This document shows, piece by piece, positions 1 to 6,551 of a stretch of 7,412 nucleotides of DNA. The position numbers and the translations under genes were made by a program. The stretch spans positions 1 through 7,412 of the forward strand of contig JAACEJ010000156.1 in the NCBI GenBank assembly GCA_011682565.1, read 5' to 3'. The stretch's first letter is position 1. Each line of letters opens with the position of its first letter. Under the pieces are notes generated by a model. That model searched no databases. It saw nothing but the letters and a program-made list of their open reading frames with translations, and was not told the origin of the DNA. Source of the stretch: Actinomycetota bacterium (lineage in GTDB: Bacteria > Zhuqueibacterota > Zhuqueibacteria > Residuimicrobiales > Krinioviventaceae).

Positions 1-396
1 CGGCAGTCCATCTCCATCAACCGGCAGGATGTTTCCACCTCCATCAACACGCAGATGGACGCGCTCATTCCACCGAGTAAGATTTCCGGGCTTACGCAGG
101 GAATGTTTGTCGGTTCTGTATCCGACAACTTCAACGAGCGTATCGAGCAGAAGATTTTTCATTGCGAGATTGTGGTGGATGCCGAAAAGGTGAAACGGGA
201 AGAAAGTGCCTACAAGAAAATTCCCGTCATTACAAACTTCACGGACGAGGACGGCAACGACCGCATGAAGGAAACGGTGCAGGCGAACTACCGGCGCATC
301 AAGGAAGAGGTGAAGCAGATTGTGCAGGAGGAACTGGAGCGTATCAAAAACGATCCGGTGCTGTGTAAACTGCTACCAGATAATGAGACTGTCTAA
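1..396 (+). CDS. mobC: MobC-type conjugative coupling protein (VirD4/TraG-like), C-terminal end only
   Basis: The reading frame is open from base 1 and gives 131 residues before TAA at 394-396, so the 5' part lies outside the window. The segment, with DVSTSINTQMD, LIPPSKISGLTQGMFVG, DNFNERIEQKIFH and a charged helical tail rich in Lys and Glu, matches what I know as the C-terminus of the MobC coupling protein of Bacteroidales conjugative transposons. That protein is an inner-membrane hexameric ATPase that hands the relaxosome to the mating channel. The Walker motifs are upstream and not visible. The methionine at base 55 is internal, because family-like sequence continues upstream of it. The last residue and the stop codon lie inside the left arm of an inverted repeat starting at 390, so the extreme C-terminus may not be native. 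The gene is convergent with the KAP gene. Confidence 0.85.
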   Translation, partial: RQSISINRQDVSTSINTQMDALIPPSKISGLTQGMFVGSVSDNFNERIEQKIFHCEIVVDAEKVKREESAYKKIPVITNFTDEDGNDRMKETVQANYRRIKEEVKQIVQEELERIKNDPVLCKLLPDNETV

Positions 397-522
397 CAAG
401 TCCCCAAAATTGAAAATTATCCCTATCGAAGTTTGAAGTGACCCCCAAAAGTTGGATACAATTTTTTTGGGGGGCACTTCAGTTCTGACGGGTAAAATCG
501 TAAAATTCGGACTTGTTAGACA
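390..522. repeat. 133-bp nested inverted-repeat element, MITE-like or IS remnant
   Basis: Perfect 14-bp terminal inverted repeats, TGTCTAACAAGTCC at 390-403 and its complement at 509-522, enclose a second, inner inverted repeat (434-481). The arms between the two repeats also resemble each other in inverted orientation (AT-rich, with ATTATCCC against ATTTTACCC when one arm is complemented), so nearly the whole element is an imperfect palindrome. It contains no ORF. It fills the gap between two convergent genes, contributing the mobC stop codon and ending 5 bp from the stop of the KAP gene. I see no clear target-site duplication. It has no T-tract placed like an intrinsic terminator after either outer arm, though the structure could still hinder transcription from both sides. 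A non-autonomous transposable element or a decayed insertion sequence is the simplest reading. Confidence 0.6.
434..481. repeat. Inner 17-bp inverted repeat resembling abutted IS3-family ends
   Basis: TGAAGTGACCCCCAAAA at 434-450 and the complement of TGAAGTGCCCCCCAAAA at 465-481 match at 16 of 17 positions around a 14-nt loop. Ends of the form TGA...CCCCCAAAA followed by GTTGGA resemble termini of IS3-family (IS150-group) elements. No transposase sequence is present, so this would be a left and a right end brought together by an internal deletion, or a small derivative that never carried a gene. It could equally act as a strong stem-loop between the convergent genes. The family assignment is from memory of end sequences only. 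Confidence 0.5.
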
Positions 523-527
523 AATAC

Positions 528-2960
528 TTACGCGGTTTCAACCTCAGGTACTGAATCTATCGAATTGACAAATTTAACCAATTGCGGATCTGAATCTTTT
601 TGTATGAGGTTTCGGAGACTCTTTTTCAATTCATAAGCATCATCCCCTGCTGTATTTATTAAATCCATATAAAAATCTTTGTTTTGCAGAATCAATGAAC
701 GGCATGCCCCATCGGAAATTACAGGTTTCACTATTTTATCAATAACGTCTCCAGCTTGACTTTTCAAATTACCATGCGATCTAAGCCATGTTTCGAAAAA
801 TTGAAACTTTATTGCATTGATAGTCTTTTTACCGATGCAGAAATCATTTCTTATATCGGTAACTGTCGATTTAATTTTTCGTTTATCCAATCTTTCAACT
901 ATATTCTTGAAACAATTAGGGAAAGGATTCAAACTTTGAGTTCCAGAAGCAATATCCATCAGAATCTTTTTGCCAAATTCAGTCAAGTTATCTGGCAAGG
1001 ATTTGATTTTAGCCAGTAAATGTTTTATTGCGACAAACCAATAATATGATGTATGTGCTGTTCTTTGGGCGTATAATGTATCAACACTTATTTCAGACAA
1101 CGCTTCGAACGCTATTTTATTGATATGATCGGTCAGGACATTGCTTATTTTAGTGGTCAAATCGTAAAAAGATGCGTCAGGAATTACATCTTTAATATTG
1201 TTCTTAGTGATATACTTATCCAAATCGGTATTCCACTCTGCTAAATGCTCGATAAATACCTCATCCGTTACACCTATTCTGTTCTTAATATCTTCAAATT
1301 GGGGCAATATGTCTGAGAGCAATAATTTATAGCCAAGTTTATGATTTACCATGTATTGTAGTGTTTCATTTAATAGCGGTATATTCCATCCCACACTATT
1401 TACTAATAAGTCTCCATGATCCACATAATAGTCCATGAGTTCTGCAACATATTTTATATCTCCACCCTCTATTAAGGAAACGGAATGACCATGTGCCAAT
1501 TGCATGGCGACTAAATCGTAATATCCAGACTCTTTAATGTTTCGGCCATCAGTTTCTAATTCAGAATGCAACTGATTTATGTAGGTTGAATCTAACGTTA
1601 CAGGTAAAGGTCTTTCTTCGTCAGATGCCAATAAACGATAGGTTGTAAATATAGCCCCTATATTATCTTTATTTACATTCTGTTCATCAATGCAATTCGT
1701 GATCGCTTGCAAAAGCGTTGGAAACGTATAGGTAGAATTATCTTTTAACGTTTTTACAATATCTGCATGGTCGAAATTATCGGGTAGTAAGTTTGCCAAA
1801 TAATTATCGAGCGCCTCCGAATTTGTTGCTACTTGATAATATTTATATGCTTTAGTTGTCGCGTTATCCCGATAGGCAGCATCTGTTGCATTTGCAGCTT
1901 GAATATAATCGATAAATGTATTTGGCTTGACTGTTTTTGCTTCAATCAATGACGTAAAATCGCACGCCAACTTATTTTGCGCAATAAACCTGTCTATTGC
2001 ATCTAACGTTTTGAAATAGTCGCCGCCATTGAAGTCATTGAACCGAACTATCTTCTTATATAATTGAGCAATCACATGGTTTTGGCTTTCCGTGTCTAAA
2101 TGCAACAGCAGTTCTTGGTATTCGACAGGGAACACCTGCTTCTCTATGGATTCTTTTAATTTCAATTGTGCTATTCTTTGCCATACACGCAGAATAACAT
2201 CGCTCTTTCGAGTTAATTTATGCAAACAATGTATAATCTTATCGATAAGCGCATTGTCCATACATTGTATAACTTCTTCTAATACAGTGTCAAATTGTTT
2301 ATTAGTCTCTGCATATTGATTTATGTCGTGGTCTTCTTCTCCGTTGATGCAGCCTTCAATATATTTTTTCAATGGAATTTGTCGAGCATCTTCAACATCG
2401 ACACCATATACCAAAGCTGCAATTTCGCGTTGTGTTTGCAGATCATTGTTAATTATTGTTTGAATGCCATTCAGATAGTCGCCGGACAATATTTGTTCTA
2501 CTGGATTTGCCAGAATATCCGTCTTCTTCAAACAGAACAATGCTATGTTTATCATCAAAATTTCGTTACACCACTCTTGTTTAAGAGCGACCATCTCATT
2601 GATATATGATATAATTTCCCTAACATTGGCATTAGGATTTACCAATCTGAATATCCGATTTATAGTTTCTTTCGCTTCATTTTCTGTTTCTCCAAATGCT
2701 TCAACAAACAGTTTGTTGAATATACTTCGATAGTCGGTAATAACAGGAGGAGCAACACGATAAACAATAGGGAAAGTTTTATTGATAAAATACTTGGTCA
2801 GTTGTTTCGTTTGTTCGTCGGTCTCATCTCCGAATGCACAAGCTAAATGTGTTTCATCGAAAGGAATAACAGCCCAAACATTTTCAAAACCGCTATCGGC
2901 GAAGAACGTATGGATAGAAGACCATAATTCTTTTACTTTTTCAGCGGGGAGACGATCCAT
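528..2960 (-). CDS. KAP NTPase, C-terminal fragment (after Walker B, plus long helical region)
   Basis: The open stretch after the internal stop can start at ATG 2958-2960 and gives 810 residues. That ATG is the Met inside the DNMDR motif, so a product starting there lacks the Walker B strand and its first aspartate. I see no convincing ribosome-binding site before it. Residues 1-72 fit the end of the NTPase core: helix AEKVKELWSSIHTFF, strand FENVWAVIPFD at 25-35, and FINKTFPIVYRVAPP at about 58-72. The remaining roughly 740 residues are hydrophilic and predicted by eye to be mainly helical, with no membrane segment and no domain I recognise; this would be the sensor or effector part in the intact protein. 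It is most likely untranslated remains unless the stop is read through or translation restarts. Confidence 0.6.
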   Translation of the reverse strand: MDRLPAEKVKELWSSIHTFFADSGFENVWAVIPFDETHLACAFGDETDEQTKQLTKYFINKTFPIVYRVAPPVITDYRSIFNKLFVEAFGETENEAKETINRIFRLVNPNANVREIISYINEMVALKQEWCNEILMINIALFCLKKTDILANPVEQILSGDYLNGIQTIINNDLQTQREIAALVYGVDVEDARQIPLKKYIEGCINGEEDHDINQYAETNKQFDTVLEEVIQCMDNALIDKIIHCLHKLTRKSDVILRVWQRIAQLKLKESIEKQVFPVEYQELLLHLDTESQNHVIAQLYKKIVRFNDFNGGDYFKTLDAIDRFIAQNKLACDFTSLIEAKTVKPNTFIDYIQAANATDAAYRDNATTKAYKYYQVATNSEALDNYLANLLPDNFDHADIVKTLKDNSTYTFPTLLQAITNCIDEQNVNKDNIGAIFTTYRLLASDEERPLPVTLDSTYINQLHSELETDGRNIKESGYYDLVAMQLAHGHSVSLIEGGDIKYVAELMDYYVDHGDLLVNSVGWNIPLLNETLQYMVNHKLGYKLLLSDILPQFEDIKNRIGVTDEVFIEHLAEWNTDLDKYITKNNIKDVIPDASFYDLTTKISNVLTDHINKIAFEALSEISVDTLYAQRTAHTSYYWFVAIKHLLAKIKSLPDNLTEFGKKILMDIASGTQSLNPFPNCFKNIVERLDKRKIKSTVTDIRNDFCIGKKTINAIKFQFFETWLRSHGNLKSQAGDVIDKIVKPVISDGACRSLILQNKDFYMDLINTAGDDAYELKKSLRNLIQKDSDPQLVKFVNSIDSVPEVETA

Positions 2961-2981
2961 GTTGTCAAAAACAAGGACTAA

Positions 2982-2984
2982 TTA
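2982..2984 (-). other. In-frame TAA that breaks the KAP gene
   Basis: Codons before the stop read EKGQR and codons after it read LVLVFDNMDRLP in the same frame. This places the stop at the junction between a helix and the Walker B strand, inside a domain rather than between domains. Confidence 0.85.
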
Positions 2985-3782
2985 ACGTTGTCCTTTTTCC
3001 TTGATAAAATCAGAAATGTCTTGCATCCATGTTTTGAACTCGTAAACCGTTGGTTCGTCTTCGCTCAAAGTCTCATAGCAAACGTCCTTTTCGACTTTAT
3101 CTTGATAAATAGCTAACATATAACTCCATCCATATTTATGATCTTTGCTATATGCCCATTTCCAAACGCACAATGCAATAAGAACTGGCAGTGCAGCTAT
3201 GATAATAGACAATAAAGAAAACCACCATGTTGTGGGTGTAGGTTTTACTGCATACGCAATAAATGTAAATATCGGAGTTAAAACTGCAACCAAAAATGCC
3301 GCAACCATACCATTACTGATAAGGGGATATTTTTCGGTTACGGTCTCCGTTTTACGGGCTAATAAATATTTCAGCTTTTCAGACCATGATACGGTTTTCG
3401 TACCTCCACCTTTGACTTTTATTGTTGCATTTCCAGATAGGATACCATCATCAATAAGTTTGCTTGTAAGCAATTCCAATATAGAGCGGCGTTGCAAGTC
3501 CTCTTGATGTCCCCATGCGTCATACTCAAAAAAGTAATAGTCGTCTGATAATTCACGTTCCAACATTTTAACCACGTTGGATTTTCCAGATCCCCAAATA
3601 CCTTCGATGCCGATAATTCGAGGTAAAGTACATTCCTCATCCAATGAATCATTCTGACAAAAATGGCGAGCAATAGTTTTTGCCAACCTTTCTTGCGAAC
3701 CTCCATCGAATTTGTCAATACCACACGGTTTATTTTGGATAAACCGCGGATATTGCTGTTTGGATTGTAGTTTTGTTTCCAT
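2982..3782 (-). CDS. KAP NTPase, N-terminal fragment (Walker A and transmembrane part)
   Basis: This 266-residue product carries the front half of the KAP fold. Walker A is GIWGSGKS at residues 61-68. The segment FFEYDAWGHQEDLQRR at about 84-99 corresponds to the KAP motif following Walker A. Two hydrophobic helices lie at about 156-178 and 186-208, with a short outside loop PTPTTWW, followed by a basic and aromatic stretch. It ends with a helix, EFKTWMQDISDFIKEKGQR, just before the expected Walker B strand. The start is supported by the 16-bp gap from the stop of the upstream ATPase gene, which suggests co-transcription and perhaps translational coupling. Without Walker B this fragment should not hydrolyse NTP by itself; it might still insert in the membrane and bind nucleotide, but that is speculation. 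Confidence 0.7.
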   Translation of the reverse strand: METKLQSKQQYPRFIQNKPCGIDKFDGGSQERLAKTIARHFCQNDSLDEECTLPRIIGIEGIWGSGKSNVVKMLERELSDDYYFFEYDAWGHQEDLQRRSILELLTSKLIDDGILSGNATIKVKGGGTKTVSWSEKLKYLLARKTETVTEKYPLISNGMVAAFLVAVLTPIFTFIAYAVKPTPTTWWFSLLSIIIAALPVLIALCVWKWAYSKDHKYGWSYMLAIYQDKVEKDVCYETLSEDEPTVYEFKTWMQDISDFIKEKGQR

Positions 3783-3798
3783 ATACGTAATTTATTGA

Positions 3799-4929
3799 TT
3801 ATACGAACTCCAAATAATTCTCCCGATTTACCACATGAAACTCGGCATAGGGATAGGCTTCTTGGAAGGCTTTCGGTGCGGCCGGCATTTTATTTCCCCA
3901 CTTGAACTCCAAGGCGGTAAGACTGTCGGCACTCTCCTCAATCAGGTCGATTTCCTGTTTGTCGTAGGTGCGCCAGAAATAGAACTCCCTGTGCAGTCCC
4001 TCATTGAAGTTCGCTTTGCGCCGCTCTCCGATGATGTAGTTCTCCCACAGCGCACCGACATCCTGCCGAATGGCCAGCGGTGAGAAAGCCCCGATAATGG
4101 CATTGCGAATGCCGTTGTCGTAGAAGTACCACTTGCCAGCTTTTGTAACCTCCTTGCGTAGGTTACGCGAATAAGCCCCCAGACGATAGATAACGAAGAC
4201 CTTTTCCAATAGGTCGAGGTATTTTTCAACGGTCGTCTTGCTCATGCCGAGTTGTTTACCTAACTCTTCGTAAGAAACTTCGCTGCCCAACTGAAAAGCT
4301 ATCAATCGCAGTAGATCGCGCATCTTGCTCGAATTTTTTAAGCCGTCAATTGCTAAGATATCTTTAAGCAGGTATGCACCGACAATATCACGTAGGTAGT
4401 CTGTTTTACGTTCATAGTTCTCCATCATTACTACTTCGGGATAGGAACCGTAAATCAAGCGCGCTTCGAGGTTCTGGCGGGTTTCAAGTGCCGTTTCCGT
4501 CTGTGCGATTTCCCGTTGCGAGAATGGTGTAAGGAGAAATTGCGTACTGCGGCCGACCAACGGTTCACCAGTCTTATTCAGCAAATCGAATGACGAAGAA
4601 CCACTTGCCAAGACACTTATTCCCGGTATTTCATCAACTATCAACTTCAGAATACTACCGATTTGTGGTATGTTCTGTGCCTCATCAATAGCCAGCAAAT
4701 CAATACCATCCAATAAATGCCGATAATTGGCTATTGAGCGATTCTCCAATAGTGCTAATGTGTCGTAGTCTTCGCCGTTGAGCATCATCGTCCTACCTGA
4801 ATAGTTGTCCACAATTTTACGCATCATTACCGTTTTACCAACACGGCGAGCACCAAAAATCAGTACTGCTTTATTGGGCGCGATTCGTGCTGTAATCTTC
4901 TCTTGAAGTATTCTATTTACTGTTTCCAT
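3799..4929 (-). CDS. AAA_14/DUF4143-type ATPase
   Basis: This 376-residue protein has the standard layout of the AAA ATPases with a C-terminal DUF4143 domain, and full family length. Walker A is GARRVGKT at 26-33, Walker B is LLAIDEAQ at 78-85, and a sensor-like ASGSSSFDL lies at 108-116. A winged-helix segment at about 218-250 (VSYEELGKQLGMSKTTVEKYLDLLEKV) follows. The C-terminal domain has WR at 319-320, EID at 326-328 and EFK at 341-343, arranged like the PD-(D/E)xK nuclease fold. The biological role of this family is not settled; it is common in Bacteroidetes and archaeal genomes and mobile elements. It is the first gene of a presumed two-gene unit with the KAP NTPase, 16 bp downstream. 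The start is supported by a promoter box about 20 bp upstream. Confidence 0.88.
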   Translation of the reverse strand: METVNRILQEKITARIAPNKAVLIFGARRVGKTVMMRKIVDNYSGRTMMLNGEDYDTLALLENRSIANYRHLLDGIDLLAIDEAQNIPQIGSILKLIVDEIPGISVLASGSSSFDLLNKTGEPLVGRSTQFLLTPFSQREIAQTETALETRQNLEARLIYGSYPEVVMMENYERKTDYLRDIVGAYLLKDILAIDGLKNSSKMRDLLRLIAFQLGSEVSYEELGKQLGMSKTTVEKYLDLLEKVFVIYRLGAYSRNLRKEVTKAGKWYFYDNGIRNAIIGAFSPLAIRQDVGALWENYIIGERRKANFNEGLHREFYFWRTYDKQEIDLIEESADSLTALEFKWGNKMPAAPKAFQEAYPYAEFHVVNRENYLEFV

Positions 4930-4947
4930 ACCTTATAAAATATAATG

Positions 4948-4978
4948 CAAAGATAATCATATTTTTTTAATTGGCGAA
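4948..4978 (-). promoter_or_regulatory. Bacteroidetes-type promoter of the ATPase-KAP unit
   Basis: On the minus strand TATCTTTG (4955-4948) matches the -7 consensus TAnnTTTG exactly, and TTCG (4978-4975) lies 19 nt upstream, close to the -33 consensus TTTG at the expected distance. The ATPase start codon at 4929 would have a leader of about a dozen bases. Confidence 0.7.
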
Positions 4979-5019
4979 TTTTACAAAAAAAACGGGCTAT
5001 TAAATGGCGATTTTTACAA
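4972..5019. repeat. 15-bp direct repeat at the promoter, possible operator
   Basis: TGGCGAATTTTACAA at 4972-4986 and TGGCGATTTTTACAA at 5005-5019 differ at one position and are spaced 33 bp start to start, about three helical turns. The first copy overlaps the -33 element of the ATPase promoter and the second lies just upstream, a layout that would suit a repressor or activator binding on one face of the DNA. The binding protein is unknown; the winged-helix ATPase encoded downstream is one candidate. Confidence 0.4.
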
Positions 5020-5174
5020 CCACAATCTTATGGAAGTTGTTTCATTGTTTTTAGTAATGATATATGTTCATACTATGATGACTCAATAATTTACCAGACA
5101 TACGTTTCTGAAATTTGTCCTTATAGGAATGAAAAACTCACATATATTGTGCTAATTAATATATAATTAAATGA

Positions 5175-5208
5175 AAATAAAAAGACAGGATACGAGTATT
5201 CCTGTCTT
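5175..5208 (-). terminator. Intrinsic terminator of rteC
   Basis: AAGACAGGA at 5182-5190 and TCCTGTCTT at 5200-5208 form a perfect 9-bp stem. Read on the minus strand the stem is followed by the T-rich run TTTTTATTTTC. It lies about 22 bp after the rteC stop codon. Confidence 0.8.
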
Positions 5209-5230
5209 CTCATATGTAATGGATATTTTT

Positions 5231-5836
5231 TTATTTTCTCATCCGCTCCAACTCCTCATCACGCAACATTCTCTCGTTCAGTTTTTCCTGCATCCTGTCA
5301 ATGAAATAGGTGCGGCTTTCGTTCTTCCGGCGTTTGATATCAGTGTAGAAGCGGTAGCAGTCTTTAGAATCAACCCCGAATATCTTATAGAGAAGTGGGG
5401 CGAGCTGTTTGAGCGGCATATTGCCGTTGTTGATGCAGCCCATCACGTCTATGCCGTAGATAAGTTCCACGAGGTCGATGGCATTGCCCGTCCATTGAAG
5501 AAGGCTGGCGGTGGTTTCTGTTGCGTTGTTGGCGGATATTAGTGGTGGCACTTGGGGCGTGGCAAGGAATTTCTGCATCTTTCTTACGAAAGACAGAGCC
5601 TTGCTGACGTAGGCGGCAATCTCTCTTTTTTCTTCTGACAGATTACGTACGGGATGGTGCTGCAACTCGATTTCGATGTAGGCAAGCGCGATGACGGTAA
5701 GGTTCATGTCCATGCCGCCGTTGCACAGTTCGATCACTTGGGTGGCGAAAGCCGTGTATGCCGTTTCCATATTGCAGTCGCCGGCTTCGTTTATCAGGCG
5801 GAAAAAGTCGGTTTCCGCCAGCAAGAAATAATTCAT
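5231..5836 (-). CDS. rteC: RteC-family regulator of conjugative transposon excision
   Basis: The protein starting MNYFLLAETDFFRL has 201 residues and reads as RteC. In CTnDOT this is a DNA-binding protein that activates the excision genes downstream in the RteA-RteB cascade. The N-terminal half is helical, including MDMNLTVIALAYIEIELQHHP. The C-terminal half contains LQWTGNAIDLVELIYGI at about 113-129, then MPLKQLAPLLYKIFG and the basic stretch IKRRKNESRTYFIDRMQEKLNER at about 167-189, which I take as the winged-helix DNA-binding part. The frame is open upstream to an ATG at 5899, adding 21 residues; I prefer the start at 5836 because the extra segment is not family-like and overlaps non-coding-looking AT-rich and palindromic DNA. 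A terminator follows directly, so it appears monocistronic. A promoter is not obvious; TAATTTTC at 5860-5853 is a weak -7 candidate. Confidence 0.88.
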   Translation of the reverse strand: MNYFLLAETDFFRLINEAGDCNMETAYTAFATQVIELCNGGMDMNLTVIALAYIEIELQHHPVRNLSEEKREIAAYVSKALSFVRKMQKFLATPQVPPLISANNATETTASLLQWTGNAIDLVELIYGIDVMGCINNGNMPLKQLAPLLYKIFGVDSKDCYRFYTDIKRRKNESRTYFIDRMQEKLNERMLRDEELERMRK

Positions 5837-5874
5837 GGTTCTGTCAATTTTGAAAATTACACTTTGTTTTCTGC

Positions 5875-5882
5875 GTGCGCAC
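5875..5882. promoter_or_regulatory. GTGCGCAC palindrome upstream of rteC
   Basis: A perfect 8-bp GC-rich palindrome lies about 40 bp upstream of the preferred rteC start, inside AT-rich DNA and next to a second palindrome, AATTTTGAAAATT at 5846-5858. Either could be a protein-binding site, but both are short enough to occur by chance. Confidence 0.25.
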
Positions 5883-5911
5883 ATGAATATAATTGGCAAA
5901 AAACGCGGCAG

Positions 5912-5953
5912 AAAATAAAAAATCCAACACTCAATTTTACAAAGTGCTGGATT
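5912..5953 (-). terminator. Intrinsic terminator downstream of the RibD-like gene
   Basis: AATCCAACACT at 5921-5931 and AGTGCTGGATT at 5943-5953 pair at 10 of 11 positions around an 11-nt loop. On the minus strand the stem is followed by the T-rich run TTTTTTATTTTC. It lies about 120 bp after the stop of the RibD-like gene and upstream of rteC, so it separates the two transcripts. The opposite strand has only a short T run after the stem. Confidence 0.7.
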
Positions 5954-6074
5954 TCAGAGGTATAAAATTCAGTATTTTTTCACAAGGACAAATTATCTCC
6001 GACTTAAATTGTTTGTAATCGGAACATTTATTCTATTCCTGAAAATAGAAATGTATGCTTGCCGCACATTTTGG

Positions 6075-6497
6075 CTATCTTGCTTTTTTATCAAGGATAT
6101 AGATAATGCGACATACACCGTTGGGATAGCTTTTCAAAGAGGAAAGCGTCCAGTGTTGCTCTGGCAGAGCCGACTTAAAAAAATGTCGTCCGCTTCCGGA
6201 TATGAAAGGAACGGTGTATAGTATGATTTCATCCACAGCGTGCATCCGCAGCAGTCCGTTTATATAGTCTGCCGTGTCCGGTGTGGCTTCCGCGAGGTAA
6301 CGGATGTTTGTGCAGTCTTTTCTCCATTCGTGCAGCATTGAAATGGAATAGTCCGGTGTCACACGGTAAAAGGCTTTCTTCCTGATTTCATCAAGACCGC
6401 AACGGTCAAGGCACAAATCCTGATGTGCTTTATCATATAACTCTGAAGAAAGACATCCGTCCATCGTCAGTACGGCGAGAATCTGAACTTTACCCAT
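6075..6497 (-). CDS. RibD C-terminal / dihydrofolate-reductase-like protein
   Basis: This 140-residue protein opens with VQILAVLTMDGCLSSE, which resembles the first strand of RibD_C/DHFR-like folds (consensus around S-x-DG). It ends with VDEIILYTVPFISGSGRHFF at about 88-107 and a terminal WTLSSLK...CRIIYIL strand, the most typical part of the family. The middle (residues 20-80) is not recognisable and the protein is shorter than the roughly 170-200 residues usual for the domain, so it may be a reduced or regulatory member, not a working reductase. Genes annotated as dihydrofolate reductase often sit in the regulatory region of Bacteroidales conjugative transposons. The ATG at 6495-6497 is preceded by GAAAGGAAACG, a purine-rich stretch that supports this start. 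A structured leader with its own terminator lies directly upstream, so expression may be attenuated. Confidence 0.65.
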   Translation of the reverse strand: MGKVQILAVLTMDGCLSSELYDKAHQDLCLDRCGLDEIRKKAFYRVTPDYSISMLHEWRKDCTNIRYLAEATPDTADYINGLLRMHAVDEIILYTVPFISGSGRHFFKSALPEQHWTLSSLKSYPNGVCRIIYILDKKAR

Positions 6498-6523
6498 AAT
6501 CGTTTCCTTTCGTTAGGCAAGGG

Positions 6524-6551
6524 TAAAAAAGTAGCGTGCAATTCACACTAC
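6524..6551 (-). terminator. Intrinsic terminator before the RibD-like start
   Basis: On the minus strand GTAGTGTG (6551-6544), loop AATTG and CACGCTAC (6538-6531) form an 8-bp stem with one G-T pair, followed directly by six T (6530-6525). It ends 27 bp before the ATG of the RibD-like gene and one base after the long leader hairpin, so it either ends a separate small RNA or acts as a conditional attenuator. Confidence 0.75.

Larger units (their letters stand above)
528..3782 (-). pseudogene. KAP-family P-loop NTPase gene interrupted by an in-frame stop
   Basis: From ATG at 3780-3782 to TAA at 528-530 the same frame runs for 1085 codons and contains a single internal stop, TAA, read from 2984 to 2982. 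The codons directly after it read LVLVFDNMDRL, a hydrophobic strand ending in the Walker B/DNMDR motif expected of a KAP NTPase. Upstream of the stop lie Walker A, the FDAWxHQ-like motif and two membrane segments. KAP proteins (named after Kidins220/ARMS and PifA) are membrane-associated NTPases with transmembrane helices inserted between Walker A and Walker B, as here. No frameshift is needed to join the halves, so one substitution, for instance from AAA, CAA or GAA, explains the break. I infer a recent nonsense mutation or a sequencing error. Base composition is clearly more AT-rich than the flanking transfer genes. Confidence 0.82.

Noticed and set aside
390..522. Simple bidirectional intrinsic terminator between mobC and the KAP gene
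   Set aside because: The outer stem arms are far apart and not followed by T-tracts on either side, so the structure fits a mobile repeat better than a terminator.
756..3507. Plus-strand open frames of 60-120 residues within the KAP region
   Set aside because: They are antisense to a continuous long minus-strand coding frame and show no domain or initiation signal.
3835..4229. Open frames on both strands overlapping the AAA_14/DUF4143 gene
   Set aside because: They are alternative-frame shadows of a gene with clear Walker motifs in the chosen frame.
5837..5899. 21-residue N-terminal extension of RteC from the upstream ATG
   Set aside because: The extension is not family-like and covers palindromic and AT-rich DNA that looks regulatory; MNYFLL at 5836 is the better start.
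5883..5920. Possible sigma-54 (-24/-12) site upstream of rteC, expected if RteB activates it
   Set aside because: A TTTTTTGCC stretch is present but no GG lies 10 nt before the GC, so the consensus spacing is not met.
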